A stretch of 64,000 nucleotides of DNA. Origin: Algoriphagus litoralis (GTDB taxonomy: Bacteria > Bacteroidota > Bacteroidia > Cytophagales > Cyclobacteriaceae). The number at the start of each line of letters is the position of its first letter. Positions within the stretch are counted from its first letter, which is position 1. This document shows, piece after piece, positions 45,447 through 54,823 of this stretch. Location of the stretch: the NCBI RefSeq assembly GCF_003259255.1, contig NZ_QGOL01000003.1, forward strand, positions 62,001-126,000, in the 5' to 3' direction. The notes under the pieces were generated by a model. That model saw nothing but the letters and a program-made list of their open reading frames with translations. It was not told the DNA's origin and did not search any database. Made by a program: the position numbers and the translations under genes.

Positions 45447-47027
45447 TTATTTTTTCGAAGAAGTGGCCTCATCCGGTCCCACAGGAGGTACCATGATTAC
45501 TTTTTCCCGATCAACCATCACAGATCCCGGGGCGGATCCTTTAACTTTTCTTACAAATTTGGCTTCAGTATAGATCACTGGAGCAAGAGATTCGGTTTTA
45601 TATTTAGAATAGAAAGCCGCTAAACCAGCTGCACGTTCCAGCACAGTATTCGGTAGAGCATTCATCCCCTTCATCCGAATGACCACATGGGAGCCGGGTA
45701 CTTGTCGGGCATGAAGCCACAGGTCGTCCTTGTGGATGTATCCTCTCAGCATCTCGTCATTGTCTTTGGCAGATTTGCCTACCCAGATCGTGAATCCTTC
45801 AAATTCAAAAATCTTGAAAGGTAAGCCCGAGGCTTCCTTGGTTATTGCTTTATCCTCCTTATTTGCTTTTTGATAGGTTTTGAGGCCTTTGTGACCAGTG
45901 ATTTCTTCTATGGAAGCTATTTTTTGCTCCAGTTCAGATTTTAGGAAGATTTTGGAGTCGATTGTTTTTGCGATTTGGTCAAGTTCGATTTGTCGGTTTT
46001 TGGATTTGCGATAGAGCGATTCGGCAAGTTGTTGGGGTTTTTGGTTAGGTTTGAGCTTGACTTTTACCATTTTACCGGAATAAAAATCCATCAATTCGCC
46101 CTCATTTTTCCCGTCTTTGAATTCATGAAGATTGGCCATGATCACATCCGCTAGCTGACTGGGAGGAGCTGCGTCCTTCAACTCCTCCAGCTTTGAAGTC
46201 GATTTTTCGATGTAGGAAGTAGTTCGCTTGAGCTGATCTTGGTAATTCTTGAGCAGGGTGTTTTTTTCTTTTTCGAAATTCCCTTTTACCAAAGCCAAGT
46301 GAAACAATTCATTGACAGCTTCCACTGGATCTGAAAAAGTTTTCAAGGGATGCTCCTCTGGCAAAAGACTCAACTGAACTCCGTCCTTTTCTACCAAGGT
46401 GAAAAGTGGACTGTCCATAATGTCCAGTAGGTCTTGCATCAACATCCATTTTTGACCGATTGCAGCCTCTGGGTAGCCACGTTCTTTGAGCCAAGCCCTG
46501 GGAATATTTCCCAAAGTTGGCAAGAATTGGGAGGCGTTCCCGTCCAGCTCTTTAAATCGATCAAGTCTTAAATCGAGGTGACGATTCAGACTTTCCCACG
46601 CCAAGTCTTTGTCTTCTTTGATTTCGTTTCTGAAAAGTAGGGACGGAGTTCTCCCTTCATTTTGGTAAAGAAGTACATTGCTTCGGTTGCCATGGAGCTT
46701 GATGACGAGCTTTTTGCCTGAGGCTAAATCAAAATAAAAAGCCCGCTCAAAACTGAATACCCCGCATTTCACCAGTTGATCATCCAGAAGTTCTTGAAAC
46801 AGATTGATGCTGTTTCGCTTGGCCCTATGAAATTGCTCAGGGAAGCTTAGGTAAATTTGCGGAGGTAATAAATGAGCCCTAATGTACCGATAGCCAGCGG
46901 GACCATCTGTTTCAATGATCAGTTCATCTTTGCTTTGGGAAAAACAGGATCTAATGATATTTCCTACGAATGCTTCGTGCAAAGCAGGCGCTAGGTACTT
47001 CAGAAAATGGTAATTGAGATGCATCAA
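45447..47027 (-). CDS. NFACT-family protein (RqcH/FbpA-like)
   Basis: A 526-aa protein with an NFACT-N-like N-terminal region (KLVIKLHGNRSNVLLY), a central Lys/Glu-rich coiled coil (about 250-390) and a C-terminal NFACT-R (DUF814) RNA-binding domain (FEGFTIWVGKSAKDNDEMLR, LWLHARQVPGSHVVIRM). Relatives include RqcH, which adds Ala tails to nascent chains on stalled 50S subunits, and fibronectin-binding FbpA. Whether it is a true RqcH depends on residues I could not align. It is the last gene in an overlapping operon, starting 4 bp inside the MBL gene. Confidence 0.87.
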   Translation of the reverse strand: MMHLNYHFLKYLAPALHEAFVGNIIRSCFSQSKDELIIETDGPAGYRYIRAHLLPPQIYLSFPEQFHRAKRNSINLFQELLDDQLVKCGVFSFERAFYFDLASGKKLVIKLHGNRSNVLLYQNEGRTPSLLFRNEIKEDKDLAWESLNRHLDLRLDRFKELDGNASQFLPTLGNIPRAWLKERGYPEAAIGQKWMLMQDLLDIMDSPLFTLVEKDGVQLSLLPEEHPLKTFSDPVEAVNELFHLALVKGNFEKEKNTLLKNYQDQLKRTTSYIEKSTSKLEELKDAAPPSQLADVIMANLHEFKDGKNEGELMDFYSGKMVKVKLKPNQKPQQLAESLYRKSKNRQIELDQIAKTIDSKIFLKSELEQKIASIEEITGHKGLKTYQKANKEDKAITKEASGLPFKIFEFEGFTIWVGKSAKDNDEMLRGYIHKDDLWLHARQVPGSHVVIRMKGMNALPNTVLERAAGLAAFYSKYKTESLAPVIYTEAKFVRKVKGSAPGSVMVDREKVIMVPPVGPDEATSSKK

Positions 47028-47788
47028 GCCAAAGTTAACTCCAAGCCGTCATAGCCCAAAGCAATCCCCTCAGGAAGCTCTCGGTCAATCCGCTCATGGA
47101 GTCCAAGGCGATGCGAGATGTGTGTGAAATAGGTCTGCCTTGCTCCGATTTTCTGCGCCATCTCCACAGCCTGATCCAGAGTAAAATGCGAAATGTGCGA
47201 TTCTTTTTGCAGTGCATTTAGCACCAATATCTCAGTACCTTCCAGAAGTTTCAAAGATTCATCTGGGATGAAATTGGCATCGGTGATGTAGCTAAAGTCC
47301 CCAAATCTAAAACCCAAAACGGGCAGCTTGTAGTGTAGCACAGGAATGGGAGTGACCGAAAGTCCATTTACCTGAAATTGATTTTCGGTGATTTCGATCG
47401 GATCCACCTGTGGGACTCCGGGATATTTTTTTACACTGAAAATGTAGGAATATTCGCGCTGGATCTGATCCAAAACCTGCCTTCTGCCAAAAATCGGCAT
47501 GTCAATTTGCTGGGAAAAATTATAGGGCCTGATGTCGTCCAAACCCGCGGTGTGATCTTTGTGCTCATGGGTGAAGATCACGGCATCCAGTTTTTTGATG
47601 CCAGCCCGCAACATTTGCATTCTGAAATCCGGTCCTGTATCTACCACCAAGGATACGCCATCCGCTTCCAAATGAATGGATGATCGAAATCTTTTGTCTC
47701 TAAAATCCAATGATTTGCAGACTTGGCATTCACATCCGATGACAGGAACTCCCTGGGATGTGCCGGTGCCTAGAAAAGTAACTTTCAA
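47024..47788 (-). CDS. MBL-fold metallohydrolase (PhnP-like)
   Basis: A 254-aa cytoplasmic protein of the metallo-beta-lactamase superfamily. The N-terminal strand MKVTFLGTGTSQGVPVIGC is followed by a Cys pair (C.C.VC) typical of the PhnP/YycJ-related group, and the metal motif is THEHKDHTAGLDD (HxHxDH). Later ITDANFIP and FTHISHRLG supply further ligands. Relatives are phosphodiesterases acting on cyclic phosphates or nucleic acid; the substrate here is not known. It overlaps both neighbours by 4 bp. Confidence 0.88.
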   Translation of the reverse strand: MKVTFLGTGTSQGVPVIGCECQVCKSLDFRDKRFRSSIHLEADGVSLVVDTGPDFRMQMLRAGIKKLDAVIFTHEHKDHTAGLDDIRPYNFSQQIDMPIFGRRQVLDQIQREYSYIFSVKKYPGVPQVDPIEITENQFQVNGLSVTPIPVLHYKLPVLGFRFGDFSYITDANFIPDESLKLLEGTEILVLNALQKESHISHFTLDQAVEMAQKIGARQTYFTHISHRLGLHERIDRELPEGIALGYDGLELTLA

Positions 47789-48063
47789 AATTTTAGGGTA
47801 GTTTGTCGGAGTTCGTTCAGAAAATCCTGATTTGCTTTCTCTTTGAAATCCTTGGGGTCTAGATTTAATTCATTGATGATTTCAATCAGCGCATTTATTT
47901 TTCCATCAATCGGAAAGTACTTGTTGATGATGACTATTTTGGTATCTTTCAGTACACAATAGCCAGACTTGAAGTTCCCTTTTTCATACCGGAGAATGTA
48001 TTCAGAGGCAGCGAAGAGGTTTTCCAATTTATCCAAAAAATGCTTGGTGTACTTGATGACCAT
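47785..48063 (-). CDS. Small conserved-looking hypothetical protein
   Basis: A 92-aa protein, no signal peptide, unknown family. An N-terminal amphipathic helix (KHFLDKLENLFAASEYILRYEKG) is followed by beta strands (KSGYCVLKDTKIVIINKYFP) and a C-terminal helix pair. It overlaps the MBL gene by 4 bp and the receiver gene by 1 bp, so it is firmly embedded in the operon and very likely real. Confidence 0.7.
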   Translation of the reverse strand: MVIKYTKHFLDKLENLFAASEYILRYEKGNFKSGYCVLKDTKIVIINKYFPIDGKINALIEIINELNLDPKDFKEKANQDFLNELRQTTLKF

Positions 48064-48440
48064 CAGCTCAGAAATTTTTTGACTGTTGCCAACACTTTGT
48101 CGTAGTCCAGCGGTTTTTGAATGAAATCATCAAACCCCAATTTGCGAAATTCTTCAGGGGTATAGTTTCTGATGTTGCCACTGATTGCGATCACTGGGAT
48201 TTTGCTTTTTAGCGGATCCTGAAGCTTGCGGATCTGCTGCAGACAGTCTACGCCATCCATCACGGGCATGCTGATGTCCATCAAGACTAGATCGAAATCT
48301 TCCTTTTCCAGCAGATCAAGCACTTGTTTGCCATTTCGGGCTGCTTTCATCTGATAATTTTCAAATGCCAGGACATTTTTGGTCAGGTTGATGATAATCG
48401 AACTGTCCTCACCAACAAGGATTTTTTTGGGTATACTCAT
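48063..48440 (-). CDS. Single-domain response regulator (receiver only)
   Basis: A 125-aa CheY-like receiver: acidic pocket VGEDSS, phospho-acceptor LVLMDISMPVMDG, Thr/Ser position IAISG and Lys in IQKPLDYDK. It has no output domain, so it acts by protein interaction or as a phosphorelay intermediate. It overlaps its neighbours (4 bp upstream, 1 bp downstream). Confidence 0.92.
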   Translation of the reverse strand: MSIPKKILVGEDSSIIINLTKNVLAFENYQMKAARNGKQVLDLLEKEDFDLVLMDISMPVMDGVDCLQQIRKLQDPLKSKIPVIAISGNIRNYTPEEFRKLGFDDFIQKPLDYDKVLATVKKFLS

Positions 48441-49186
48441 GGTTCAAAAATAGTTTCTTGTTTTAAAAATTCACGGAATTGAGTGATTTCATTTTGTATA
48501 ATTTTGATAGCCTCGTGAAATTCGGCTGTTTTCTTGTTTCTTCCCAGATCTTCGGCACGCAAGGCAGCTTCATAAATTCTCATCGCGCCCAATGTTCCAG
48601 AATTCCCCTTGATGATATGGATTTTTTCCAAGAGATGCTCGAATTCAGCTTCTGGATACCCCTGGGCTATCAATTGTTCTGTTTCCTTGCATTCCTGTAA
48701 AAAATCCTCCAATATCTGTCGAATCAAGGATTTTGAATTGTATTTGAGGAGTTGAGTAATAATTTCGGTATTCAAAATTTCGGCTGAGGAAGCTGAGGAT
48801 TGGGTAGAATCTGGAGTTTTTTTTGCCCCGCTGAGGTGCTGCCGGATGAGTTGGATGAATTCTTTGGGACGAATCGGCTTGGTGATGAAATCGTCAAAAC
48901 CATGATCGAGGAAAATCGATCTGTCTGACTCCTCTGCAAAGGCTGTAACAGCCAAAATTGGGCAGGTTGAATTACCCTGACGAATTTTTTTCATTGCGGA
49001 GATGCCATCCATCTGCGGCATTTGAATATCCATCAAGATCAGGTCGTAGGCTTTTTCAGCCGTCATTGACACTGCCTCAAGTCCGTTTTTTGCAGATTGG
49101 AAGGAAAAGATTTGACCGATAAGATTTTCGAAGAGTTTCCGATTCAGGTCATTGTCTTCTACGATTAATACGGTTTTGCTTTTCAT
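48437..49186 (-). CDS. Receiver-Hpt two-domain phosphorelay protein
   Basis: A 249-aa protein: receiver domain 1-120 (VEDNDLNRKL, LILMDIQMPQMDG, ITKPIRPKE) followed by a Hpt domain about 150-240 with the phospho-His motif KIHIIKGNSGTLGA. There is no kinase or DNA-binding domain. Such modules move phosphate between hybrid kinases and receivers; the hybrid kinase at 18 kb is a possible donor (speculation). First gene of the five-gene overlapping operon running to the NFACT gene. Confidence 0.9.
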   Translation of the reverse strand: MKSKTVLIVEDNDLNRKLFENLIGQIFSFQSAKNGLEAVSMTAEKAYDLILMDIQMPQMDGISAMKKIRQGNSTCPILAVTAFAEESDRSIFLDHGFDDFITKPIRPKEFIQLIRQHLSGAKKTPDSTQSSASSAEILNTEIITQLLKYNSKSLIRQILEDFLQECKETEQLIAQGYPEAEFEHLLEKIHIIKGNSGTLGAMRIYEAALRAEDLGRNKKTAEFHEAIKIIQNEITQFREFLKQETIFEP

Positions 49187-49318
49187 GTGATTATAATTTT
49201 AATTAGCGGCCGCATGGAATCTCGCATAGAAGTTTGTTATCCCGGTAAGAAACTCTTGAATTAAGCTCGATTTCATACCATTCCTTAAGACTTTTGTCTG
49301 AATCAAAAATTCAGTGTT

Positions 49319-50227
49319 TTGTCCGATAAAAAATTTCTAATTCTGGTCGTTGGTCCAACAGCAGTAGGCAAAACTGACCTTTGTCTAAAGCTAGCCAAAA
49401 AATTTAAGACAGAGATTGTTTCTTGTGACAGTCGTCAATTTTACAGGGAAATGAATCTCGGTACTGCCAAGCCCTCTTCTGAGGAGCTTCGCGAGGTGAG
49501 ACATCATCTGATCAACTCACTTTCCATTGAAGAAGAGTACGATGTCCGCAAATTCGAGAAAGATGCCCTGCAGGTATTGCATCAGATTTTCCAAAAGACA
49601 CCTGTTGCGATCATGACCGGTGGATCGGGGCTTTTTGCAGATGTGGTCACTGCCGGGCTGGATGAGATTCCTGGAGTAGATCCTCAAATCCGACAGCAGC
49701 TGATCCAAGCTTACGAGGAAAAAGGCCTGGAATGGCTCCAGGAGGAGTTGGCAAAAGTCGACCCTGACTATTTCAGCGAAGTAGATCGGCAGAATCCGCA
49801 GCGCTTAATTCGTGCGCTGGAAGTTTGTAGGGGCACCGGACAGAAATTCAGTTCTTTTCGTATCAAAAAGAAAGTGTCTCGGTCGTTTGAAGTCATCAAA
49901 ATAGGTTTGGATCGGCCGAGAGAAGAACTTTACCAGCGGATCGATATGCGGATGGACCAGATGATTGCCGCTGGACTATTTGATGAGGCAGATGCACTTT
50001 TTGGAAAACACCACCTCAATGCCCTACAGACAGTGGGGTATTCTGAGATTTTTGAATTTATGGAGGGAAAATATGACCGCGAGGAAGCAATCCGGCTTCT
50101 AAAAAGAAATTCCCGACGATATGCCAAGCGACAATTGACTTGGTTTCGTCGGGATGAAGAGATTCGTTGGTTTCACCCGGATCAAGGGCAGGAGATTCTG
50201 GACTGGATCGCCAATCAGATGGGCTGA
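49319..50227 (+). CDS. miaA: tRNA dimethylallyltransferase
   Basis: A 302-aa enzyme that prenylates A37 of tRNAs reading UNN codons. P-loop VVGPTAVGKTDL, substrate motif SCDSRQFYREMNLGTAKPS, and TGGSGLFADVV; the central DPQNPQR-type segment is DRQNPQRLIRALEV. The start is a TTG at 49319, since there is no in-frame ATG before the P-loop. A small stem CTGAAT/ATTCAG (49298-49314) lies just in front. Its 3' end overlaps the convergent gene by 13 bp. Confidence 0.95.
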   Translation: MSDKKFLILVVGPTAVGKTDLCLKLAKKFKTEIVSCDSRQFYREMNLGTAKPSSEELREVRHHLINSLSIEEEYDVRKFEKDALQVLHQIFQKTPVAIMTGGSGLFADVVTAGLDEIPGVDPQIRQQLIQAYEEKGLEWLQEELAKVDPDYFSEVDRQNPQRLIRALEVCRGTGQKFSSFRIKKKVSRSFEVIKIGLDRPREELYQRIDMRMDQMIAAGLFDEADALFGKHHLNALQTVGYSEIFEFMEGKYDREEAIRLLKRNSRRYAKRQLTWFRRDEEIRWFHPDQGQEILDWIANQMG

Positions 50228-50550
50228 AACCCTGCAATCTTGGCGATCCAATTGTAAGGCGCTTTTTTGATCAGCTTGTTGTATTGATACTTGTTTATTT
50301 TGAGCTGGCGAATGATCTCAAGGCTTTTTTTGGATAGTTTTTCCTGCGGTAATTGCTTTTTCAGGTTTTCCAAAACGATCTCGGGATCCGCGATTTCTCC
50401 CAAAATCAATCCGATTTCGGGATGAGCCAAGCCTAATTTAGAGAACAATTCCCGCTGGAAATTGAGCTTTTGCTGCATGGTATTTTTCACCGTCAGGAAA
50501 AAAAGCAGACATGCTCCACTTACCGTCAAAAACAAAGGAATAAAGCCCAT
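50215..50550 (-). CDS. Small membrane-anchored hypothetical protein
   Basis: A 111-aa protein with one N-terminal hydrophobic helix (residues 3-20) and a charged, helical cytoplasmic part. No known motif was recognised. It starts 1 bp after the pfkA stop, so it is cotranscribed with pfkA, and it ends inside the convergent miaA gene. Confidence 0.6.
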   Translation of the reverse strand: MGFIPLFLTVSGACLLFFLTVKNTMQQKLNFQRELFSKLGLAHPEIGLILGEIADPEIVLENLKKQLPQEKLSKKSLEIIRQLKINKYQYNKLIKKAPYNWIAKIAGFQPI

Positions 50551-50551
50551 A

Positions 50552-51529
50552 TCAAATACTTAAAATGTCGATTAATGCCAGATGATCTGGGTGCAGTGGT
50601 TTGGGTTTGCCGATACAGTCGCCAAATGAGGTATACACGATGTTTTGGTCCATGACACCGGCCATGCAGTTGGTCTTACCTGCGATCAGCCCGTCAACAG
50701 CAGCCATACCGCATCTGCTTCCTAAAACACGATCACGCGCCGTTGGGTTTCCACCACGCTGAATATGACCTAGGGTAGTGACTTTAAACTCTTTGCTCGG
50801 ATCTTTGATTTTTTCCTTGACCACTTTCATGATATGCTCGGCATTTCCAAGATCATCTCCTTCAGCAACTACGATGATGCTGGATGATTTGGACTTTCGA
50901 AGGTTTTTAAGAGATTTCACTACGCTATCCAAGTCTGTCTGAGTCTCAGGCACCATCACAAATTCGGCTCCGCCACCGATTCCACACTCTACTGCAATGA
51001 ACCCCGCATCGCGTCCCATCACTTCCACAAAGAAAATTCGATCATGGGCTGCAGCCGTGTCTCTGATTTTGTCGATCGCTTCCAGAGCAGTATTCACTGC
51101 GGTATCAAATCCGATGGTGAAATCTGTGCCATAGATATCGTTGTCTATCGTACCCGGACAGCCAACGGTAGGGATTCCATATTCTTCAAAAAAAACCTTG
51201 GCACCGGTAAAAGTCCCGTCTCCACCGATGGCCACGAGTCCTTCTATTCCAAGCTTGGAGAGGTTTTCAAAGGCTTTTTTTCTCCCCTCAGGAGTTTTAA
51301 ACTCCATGGATCGGGCAGATTTGAGAATGGTTCCCCCTCGCTGGATAATATTGCTGACCGAGTGAGAATGCATGCGCTTGATGTCACCCTCTATCATTCC
51401 TTCGTAGCCTCGCTGAATTCCATAGACTTCAAGTCCACGGTAGATTCCAGTTCGTACTACTGCTCGAATGCATGCATTCATTCCAGGGGAATCTCCACCG
51501 GAAGTAAAGACGGCTATTTTCTTCATCAT
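50552..51529 (-). CDS. pfkA: ATP-dependent 6-phosphofructokinase
   Basis: A 325-aa enzyme phosphorylating fructose 6-phosphate. Motifs are FTSGGDSPGMNACIRA, AIGGDGTFTGA and the catalytic PGTIDNDIYGTDFTIGFDTA; EVMGRDAGFIA follows. Gly at the GGDGT position and the length fit the ATP-dependent bacterial type. Two Met codons stand in tandem at the start, either of which may be used. A -7 box lies upstream at 51549-51556. Confidence 0.96.
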   Translation of the reverse strand: MMKKIAVFTSGGDSPGMNACIRAVVRTGIYRGLEVYGIQRGYEGMIEGDIKRMHSHSVSNIIQRGGTILKSARSMEFKTPEGRKKAFENLSKLGIEGLVAIGGDGTFTGAKVFFEEYGIPTVGCPGTIDNDIYGTDFTIGFDTAVNTALEAIDKIRDTAAAHDRIFFVEVMGRDAGFIAVECGIGGGAEFVMVPETQTDLDSVVKSLKNLRKSKSSSIIVVAEGDDLGNAEHIMKVVKEKIKDPSKEFKVTTLGHIQRGGNPTARDRVLGSRCGMAAVDGLIAGKTNCMAGVMDQNIVYTSFGDCIGKPKPLHPDHLALIDILSI

Positions 51530-51548
51530 TTATAGGTTTTTGGCCGGG

Positions 51549-51556
51549 CAAAAATA
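51549..51556 (-). promoter_or_regulatory. -7 box TATTTTTG for pfkA
   Basis: An exact TAnnTTTG match on the minus strand, about 20 nt before the pfkA start. The -33 element was not clear. Confidence 0.5.
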
Positions 51557-51677
51557 GATATTTAAGCAGCAATACCCTCAGATGTCTCAATTATTCAAAC
51601 CCAAATTTAAAAGCAGGGTTGGGAAATCGGCATTAAGTTATTGAGGTAATGACAACGAAAAACTTAACCTTTTAAAA

Positions 51678-52565
51678 ATGTCCGAAAACGCCAAAACGCC
51701 CATTTTTCCTTTGCCAGAATTAGGTCTGGGTTGTATGTCTCTGCCTGATAGCTACTTCGAAGCTGAGAAAATCATTCACGCGGCCATTGATTCCGGAATT
51801 TCTTTTCTGGATACGGCAGACCTATATCAAAAAGGTCAAAATGAATCTCATATCGGCAGAGCAATTCAGTCCAAAAGAGCTGATTTGATTTTAGCTACCA
51901 AAGTTGGAAATGAATGGAACCCAGAGGGAACTTCCTGGTCTTGGAATCCGACAAAGGCCTATATTTTAAAAGCAGTTGAGGAAAGTCTTCGCCGATTGCG
52001 AACCGATTACATCGATCTCTACCAACTTCATGGGGGTACAATCGAGGATCCTTGGGAAGAGACGCTGGAGGCTTTTGAACTGTTGAAAGATCAGGGAAAG
52101 ATCAAAAGCTTTGGGATTTCTTCGATCAGACCCAACGTCATCCGGAAGGTGATGGAAATGAACCCACCGGCCACGATAATGATGCAATACAGTCCTGTGG
52201 ACCGGAGACCTGAGGAAACAGTTTTTCCTCTTCTAGAAAATTCAACCACCCGTGTGCTGGTCAGAGGAGCTTTTGCCAAAGGAATCTTGATAGACAAACC
52301 TTCGGCGCAATTCCTGGATTTTCCGAAGGAGAAAGTCGAACAGCTTAGAAAATCAATTCAAAGCACAGGATATGCTCCAGAGGCTGTTTTGATCCGCTTT
52401 GGGTTGATGGAGAAAGCTGTCTCCTCCCTGATCATTGGAGCGAGTACTGCAGAGCAAATTGAAAAAATCACCAAGGGATATGCGGAAAGTAAGTCCGTTC
52501 CGGAGCGCTTGATCCAAGATTTGAAAAGCAAATTTACCCCCAATCTATATCAAGACCATCGGTAA
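51678..52565 (+). CDS. Aldo/keto reductase
   Basis: A 295-aa NAD(P)H-dependent oxidoreductase with an AKR barrel: active-site Asp and Tyr in LDTADLYQKGQNE, Lys in LATKVGNEW, His in LYQLHGG, and the cofactor-end motif IIGASTAEQI. Substrate cannot be predicted. No signal peptide. The next gene starts 63 bp downstream behind its own near-consensus promoter. Confidence 0.92.
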   Translation: MSENAKTPIFPLPELGLGCMSLPDSYFEAEKIIHAAIDSGISFLDTADLYQKGQNESHIGRAIQSKRADLILATKVGNEWNPEGTSWSWNPTKAYILKAVEESLRRLRTDYIDLYQLHGGTIEDPWEETLEAFELLKDQGKIKSFGISSIRPNVIRKVMEMNPPATIMMQYSPVDRRPEETVFPLLENSTTRVLVRGAFAKGILIDKPSAQFLDFPKEKVEQLRKSIQSTGYAPEAVLIRFGLMEKAVSSLIIGASTAEQIEKITKGYAESKSVPERLIQDLKSKFTPNLYQDHR

Positions 52566-52596
52566 CAAAGCTTTTGCGAAGCTATCTCAAATCGCT

Positions 52597-52604
52597 TACT
52601 TTCG
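52597..52604 (+). promoter_or_regulatory. Near-consensus -7 box TACTTTCG for the acylase gene
   Basis: One mismatch to TAnnTTTG (C at position 7), 24 nt before ATG 52629. The same variant occurs before the 31342-32160 gene. Confidence 0.35.
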
Positions 52605-52628
52605 AAATCACACTTTCACCCAAATGCT

Positions 52629-54779
52629 ATGCTTCGGAGATTTATTGGCTTGATCGGCCTGATCGCTCTTTTTTCCTGTCAAAGTCCAACCCAACACCCC
52701 GAACTCAGCCGCTGGGAAGCGCAGGCTGAGCGAGTGGAGATTGTCCGTGATGATTTTGGCGTGCCTCATATTTATGGCGAGTCAGATGCAGATGCTGTTT
52801 TCGGTTTGCTCTATGCGCAGTGCGAGGATGATTTCCGTCGGGTGGAACGAAACTATGTCTGGGCAATCGGTCGACTGGCCGAATTGGAAGGGGAGGAGGC
52901 TATTTACTCTGATCTGAGAGCCAATCTCTACATGACCGAAGCAGAGGCTAAAGCAGCTTATGAGACCGCTCCGGATTGGCTCAAGGAGCTTTGTGTGGCT
53001 TTTGCTGATGGAGTCAACTACTACCTGCATACCCATCCAGAGGCGAATCCTCAAGTGATTACCCATTACGAACCTTGGATGCCAATGTTTTTCTTCGAGG
53101 GCTCCATCGGTGGGGATATCGAGAGCATTTCTACCCGAGGAATTGAAGCTTTTTACGAGGCCAATGAAGCGGTAGCCTTTGTCGAAGAGGACTTGCTAGT
53201 CGAGCCCCAAGGCTCCAATGGAATAGCCATCTCACCTGAGCTCAGCGAATCAGGTAACGCCATGCTACTGATCAATCCGCATACCTCCTTTTATTTCCGT
53301 CCGGAAGTGCATGTAGTCAGTGAGGAAGGTCTAAATGTCTATGGTGCGGTAATCTGGGGCCAATTTTTTGTGTATCAAGGTTTCAATGAGAAAACCGGAT
53401 TTATCCATACCTCTACTTTTGTCGATTTCAAGGATGAATTTGAAGAAGAGATCGTGGAGACAGCTGGCAAGTTCCAATACAAATACGGGGAAGAACTCCG
53501 GGATGTGGAGCAACAAACCTTGGTCTTGAAATACAAAGAAGGAGCCGAACTGAAAGAAAAAGAATTCACCTTCTACCGAACGCACCACGGTCCGATTACC
53601 CACAAAAACGGCGATAAGTGGGTCGCTACCAAAATCAATTGGGATCCGGTCAAAGCCCTTTCACAAAGCTATACCCGAACCAAATTGAACAACTACGCGG
53701 AGTTTAAAGACATGATGGATATCCGTACCAACTCCTCCAATAATACCGTTTTTGCGGATGCTGAGGGCAATATTGCCTATTTCCATGGCAACTTTATACC
53801 GAAGCGAAACCCCGAATTTGACTTTTCAAAACCAGTGGACGGTAGCAATCCGGCGACAGATTGGCAAGGCTTGCATACCGTAGATGAAAGTATTCTGATC
53901 CTCAATCCTGAGAATGGATGGATCCAAAACTGCAACTCAACGCCCTTTACTGCAGCAGCGGAATTCAGTCCCAAAAAGGAAGATTATCCGGCCTACATGG
54001 CTCCGGATGCAGAAAATTTCCGGGGTGTTCATGCAATCAAAGTTCTTCAGGAAGTGGAGAAATTGAATTTGGACAGCTTCCTTCAATTGGCGTATGATCC
54101 GTATTTGCCTGCCTTTGAGTTTTTGATGCCTGAGCTGATTGCCGCTTTGGAGAAAAGTGGGAAATCTGAGCAGAAAGAGGTTATTGAGCTGTTGAAGGCC
54201 TGGGATTATCGGACTTCCAAGGTATCGGTGGCAATGTCAGTGGCCCATTTCTACGGGGAAAATTACCAGCGCGAGTTCCGGAGCATGAACCGGTTCATCA
54301 ATCCGATGCCGGATGCGAAAGTGCCTACTACAGCTGAGCTTGTAGCAGTGTTTGAAAAAACCATTGCCCAGATGAATGCCGACTTTGGCACTTGGAATAA
54401 GCCTTGGTCAGAGATCAACCGCTTCCAGCGTCTCTCCGGGGATATCGAGCTGAAATATGATGACAGTGCACCATACGTCCCCATAGGTCTTGCTTCCGGC
54501 AATTGGGGAGCTTTGGCTGCTTTTGGAGCCAGAACTTTTGAAGGAACCAAGCGACTCTATGGCTATCGTGGAAATAGCTTTGTAACTGTAGTGGAATTTG
54601 GCGAAAAAGTAAAAGCCAAGACCATCCTCGCTGGCGGTCAAAGCGCCGATCCAAATAGCCCTCACTTCTTTGACCAGGCCCAGCGCTATGCCGATGTGGA
54701 ATTCAAAGAGGTGGCATTTTATAAGGAAGATGTGGAGAAACGAGAAAAAGAGCGCTATCGTCCAGGTCAGCGAAAGTAA
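52629..54779 (+). CDS. Penicillin acylase family lipoprotein (Ntn hydrolase)
   Basis: A 716-aa precursor with a lipoprotein signal peptide (Cys17 in ALFSC). The alpha-chain region has VEIVRDDFGVPHIYGESDADAVFGLLYAQCEDDF; the autocleavage site is VEPQGSNGIAIS, with the nucleophile Ser196 that becomes the beta-chain N-terminus. NPHTSFYFRPEVH and the later LASGNWGALAAFG-type block are also family-like. Relatives deacylate penicillins, acyl-homoserine lactones or other N-acyl compounds in the periplasm; substrate unknown. It ends at a strong terminator. Confidence 0.9.
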   Translation: MLRRFIGLIGLIALFSCQSPTQHPELSRWEAQAERVEIVRDDFGVPHIYGESDADAVFGLLYAQCEDDFRRVERNYVWAIGRLAELEGEEAIYSDLRANLYMTEAEAKAAYETAPDWLKELCVAFADGVNYYLHTHPEANPQVITHYEPWMPMFFFEGSIGGDIESISTRGIEAFYEANEAVAFVEEDLLVEPQGSNGIAISPELSESGNAMLLINPHTSFYFRPEVHVVSEEGLNVYGAVIWGQFFVYQGFNEKTGFIHTSTFVDFKDEFEEEIVETAGKFQYKYGEELRDVEQQTLVLKYKEGAELKEKEFTFYRTHHGPITHKNGDKWVATKINWDPVKALSQSYTRTKLNNYAEFKDMMDIRTNSSNNTVFADAEGNIAYFHGNFIPKRNPEFDFSKPVDGSNPATDWQGLHTVDESILILNPENGWIQNCNSTPFTAAAEFSPKKEDYPAYMAPDAENFRGVHAIKVLQEVEKLNLDSFLQLAYDPYLPAFEFLMPELIAALEKSGKSEQKEVIELLKAWDYRTSKVSVAMSVAHFYGENYQREFRSMNRFINPMPDAKVPTTAELVAVFEKTIAQMNADFGTWNKPWSEINRFQRLSGDIELKYDDSAPYVPIGLASGNWGALAAFGARTFEGTKRLYGYRGNSFVTVVEFGEKVKAKTILAGGQSADPNSPHFFDQAQRYADVEFKEVAFYKEDVEKREKERYRPGQRK

Positions 54780-54786
54780 ATCCAAG

Positions 54787-54809
54787 AAGCCCGATTTTAG
54801 ATCGGGCTT
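54787..54809 (+). terminator. Rho-independent terminator of the acylase gene
   Basis: A perfect 9-bp stem AAGCCCGAT/ATCGGGCTT (54787-54795, 54801-54809), 5-nt loop, T-run. Confidence 0.92.
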
Positions 54810-54823
54810 TTTTGAATAAAAAA

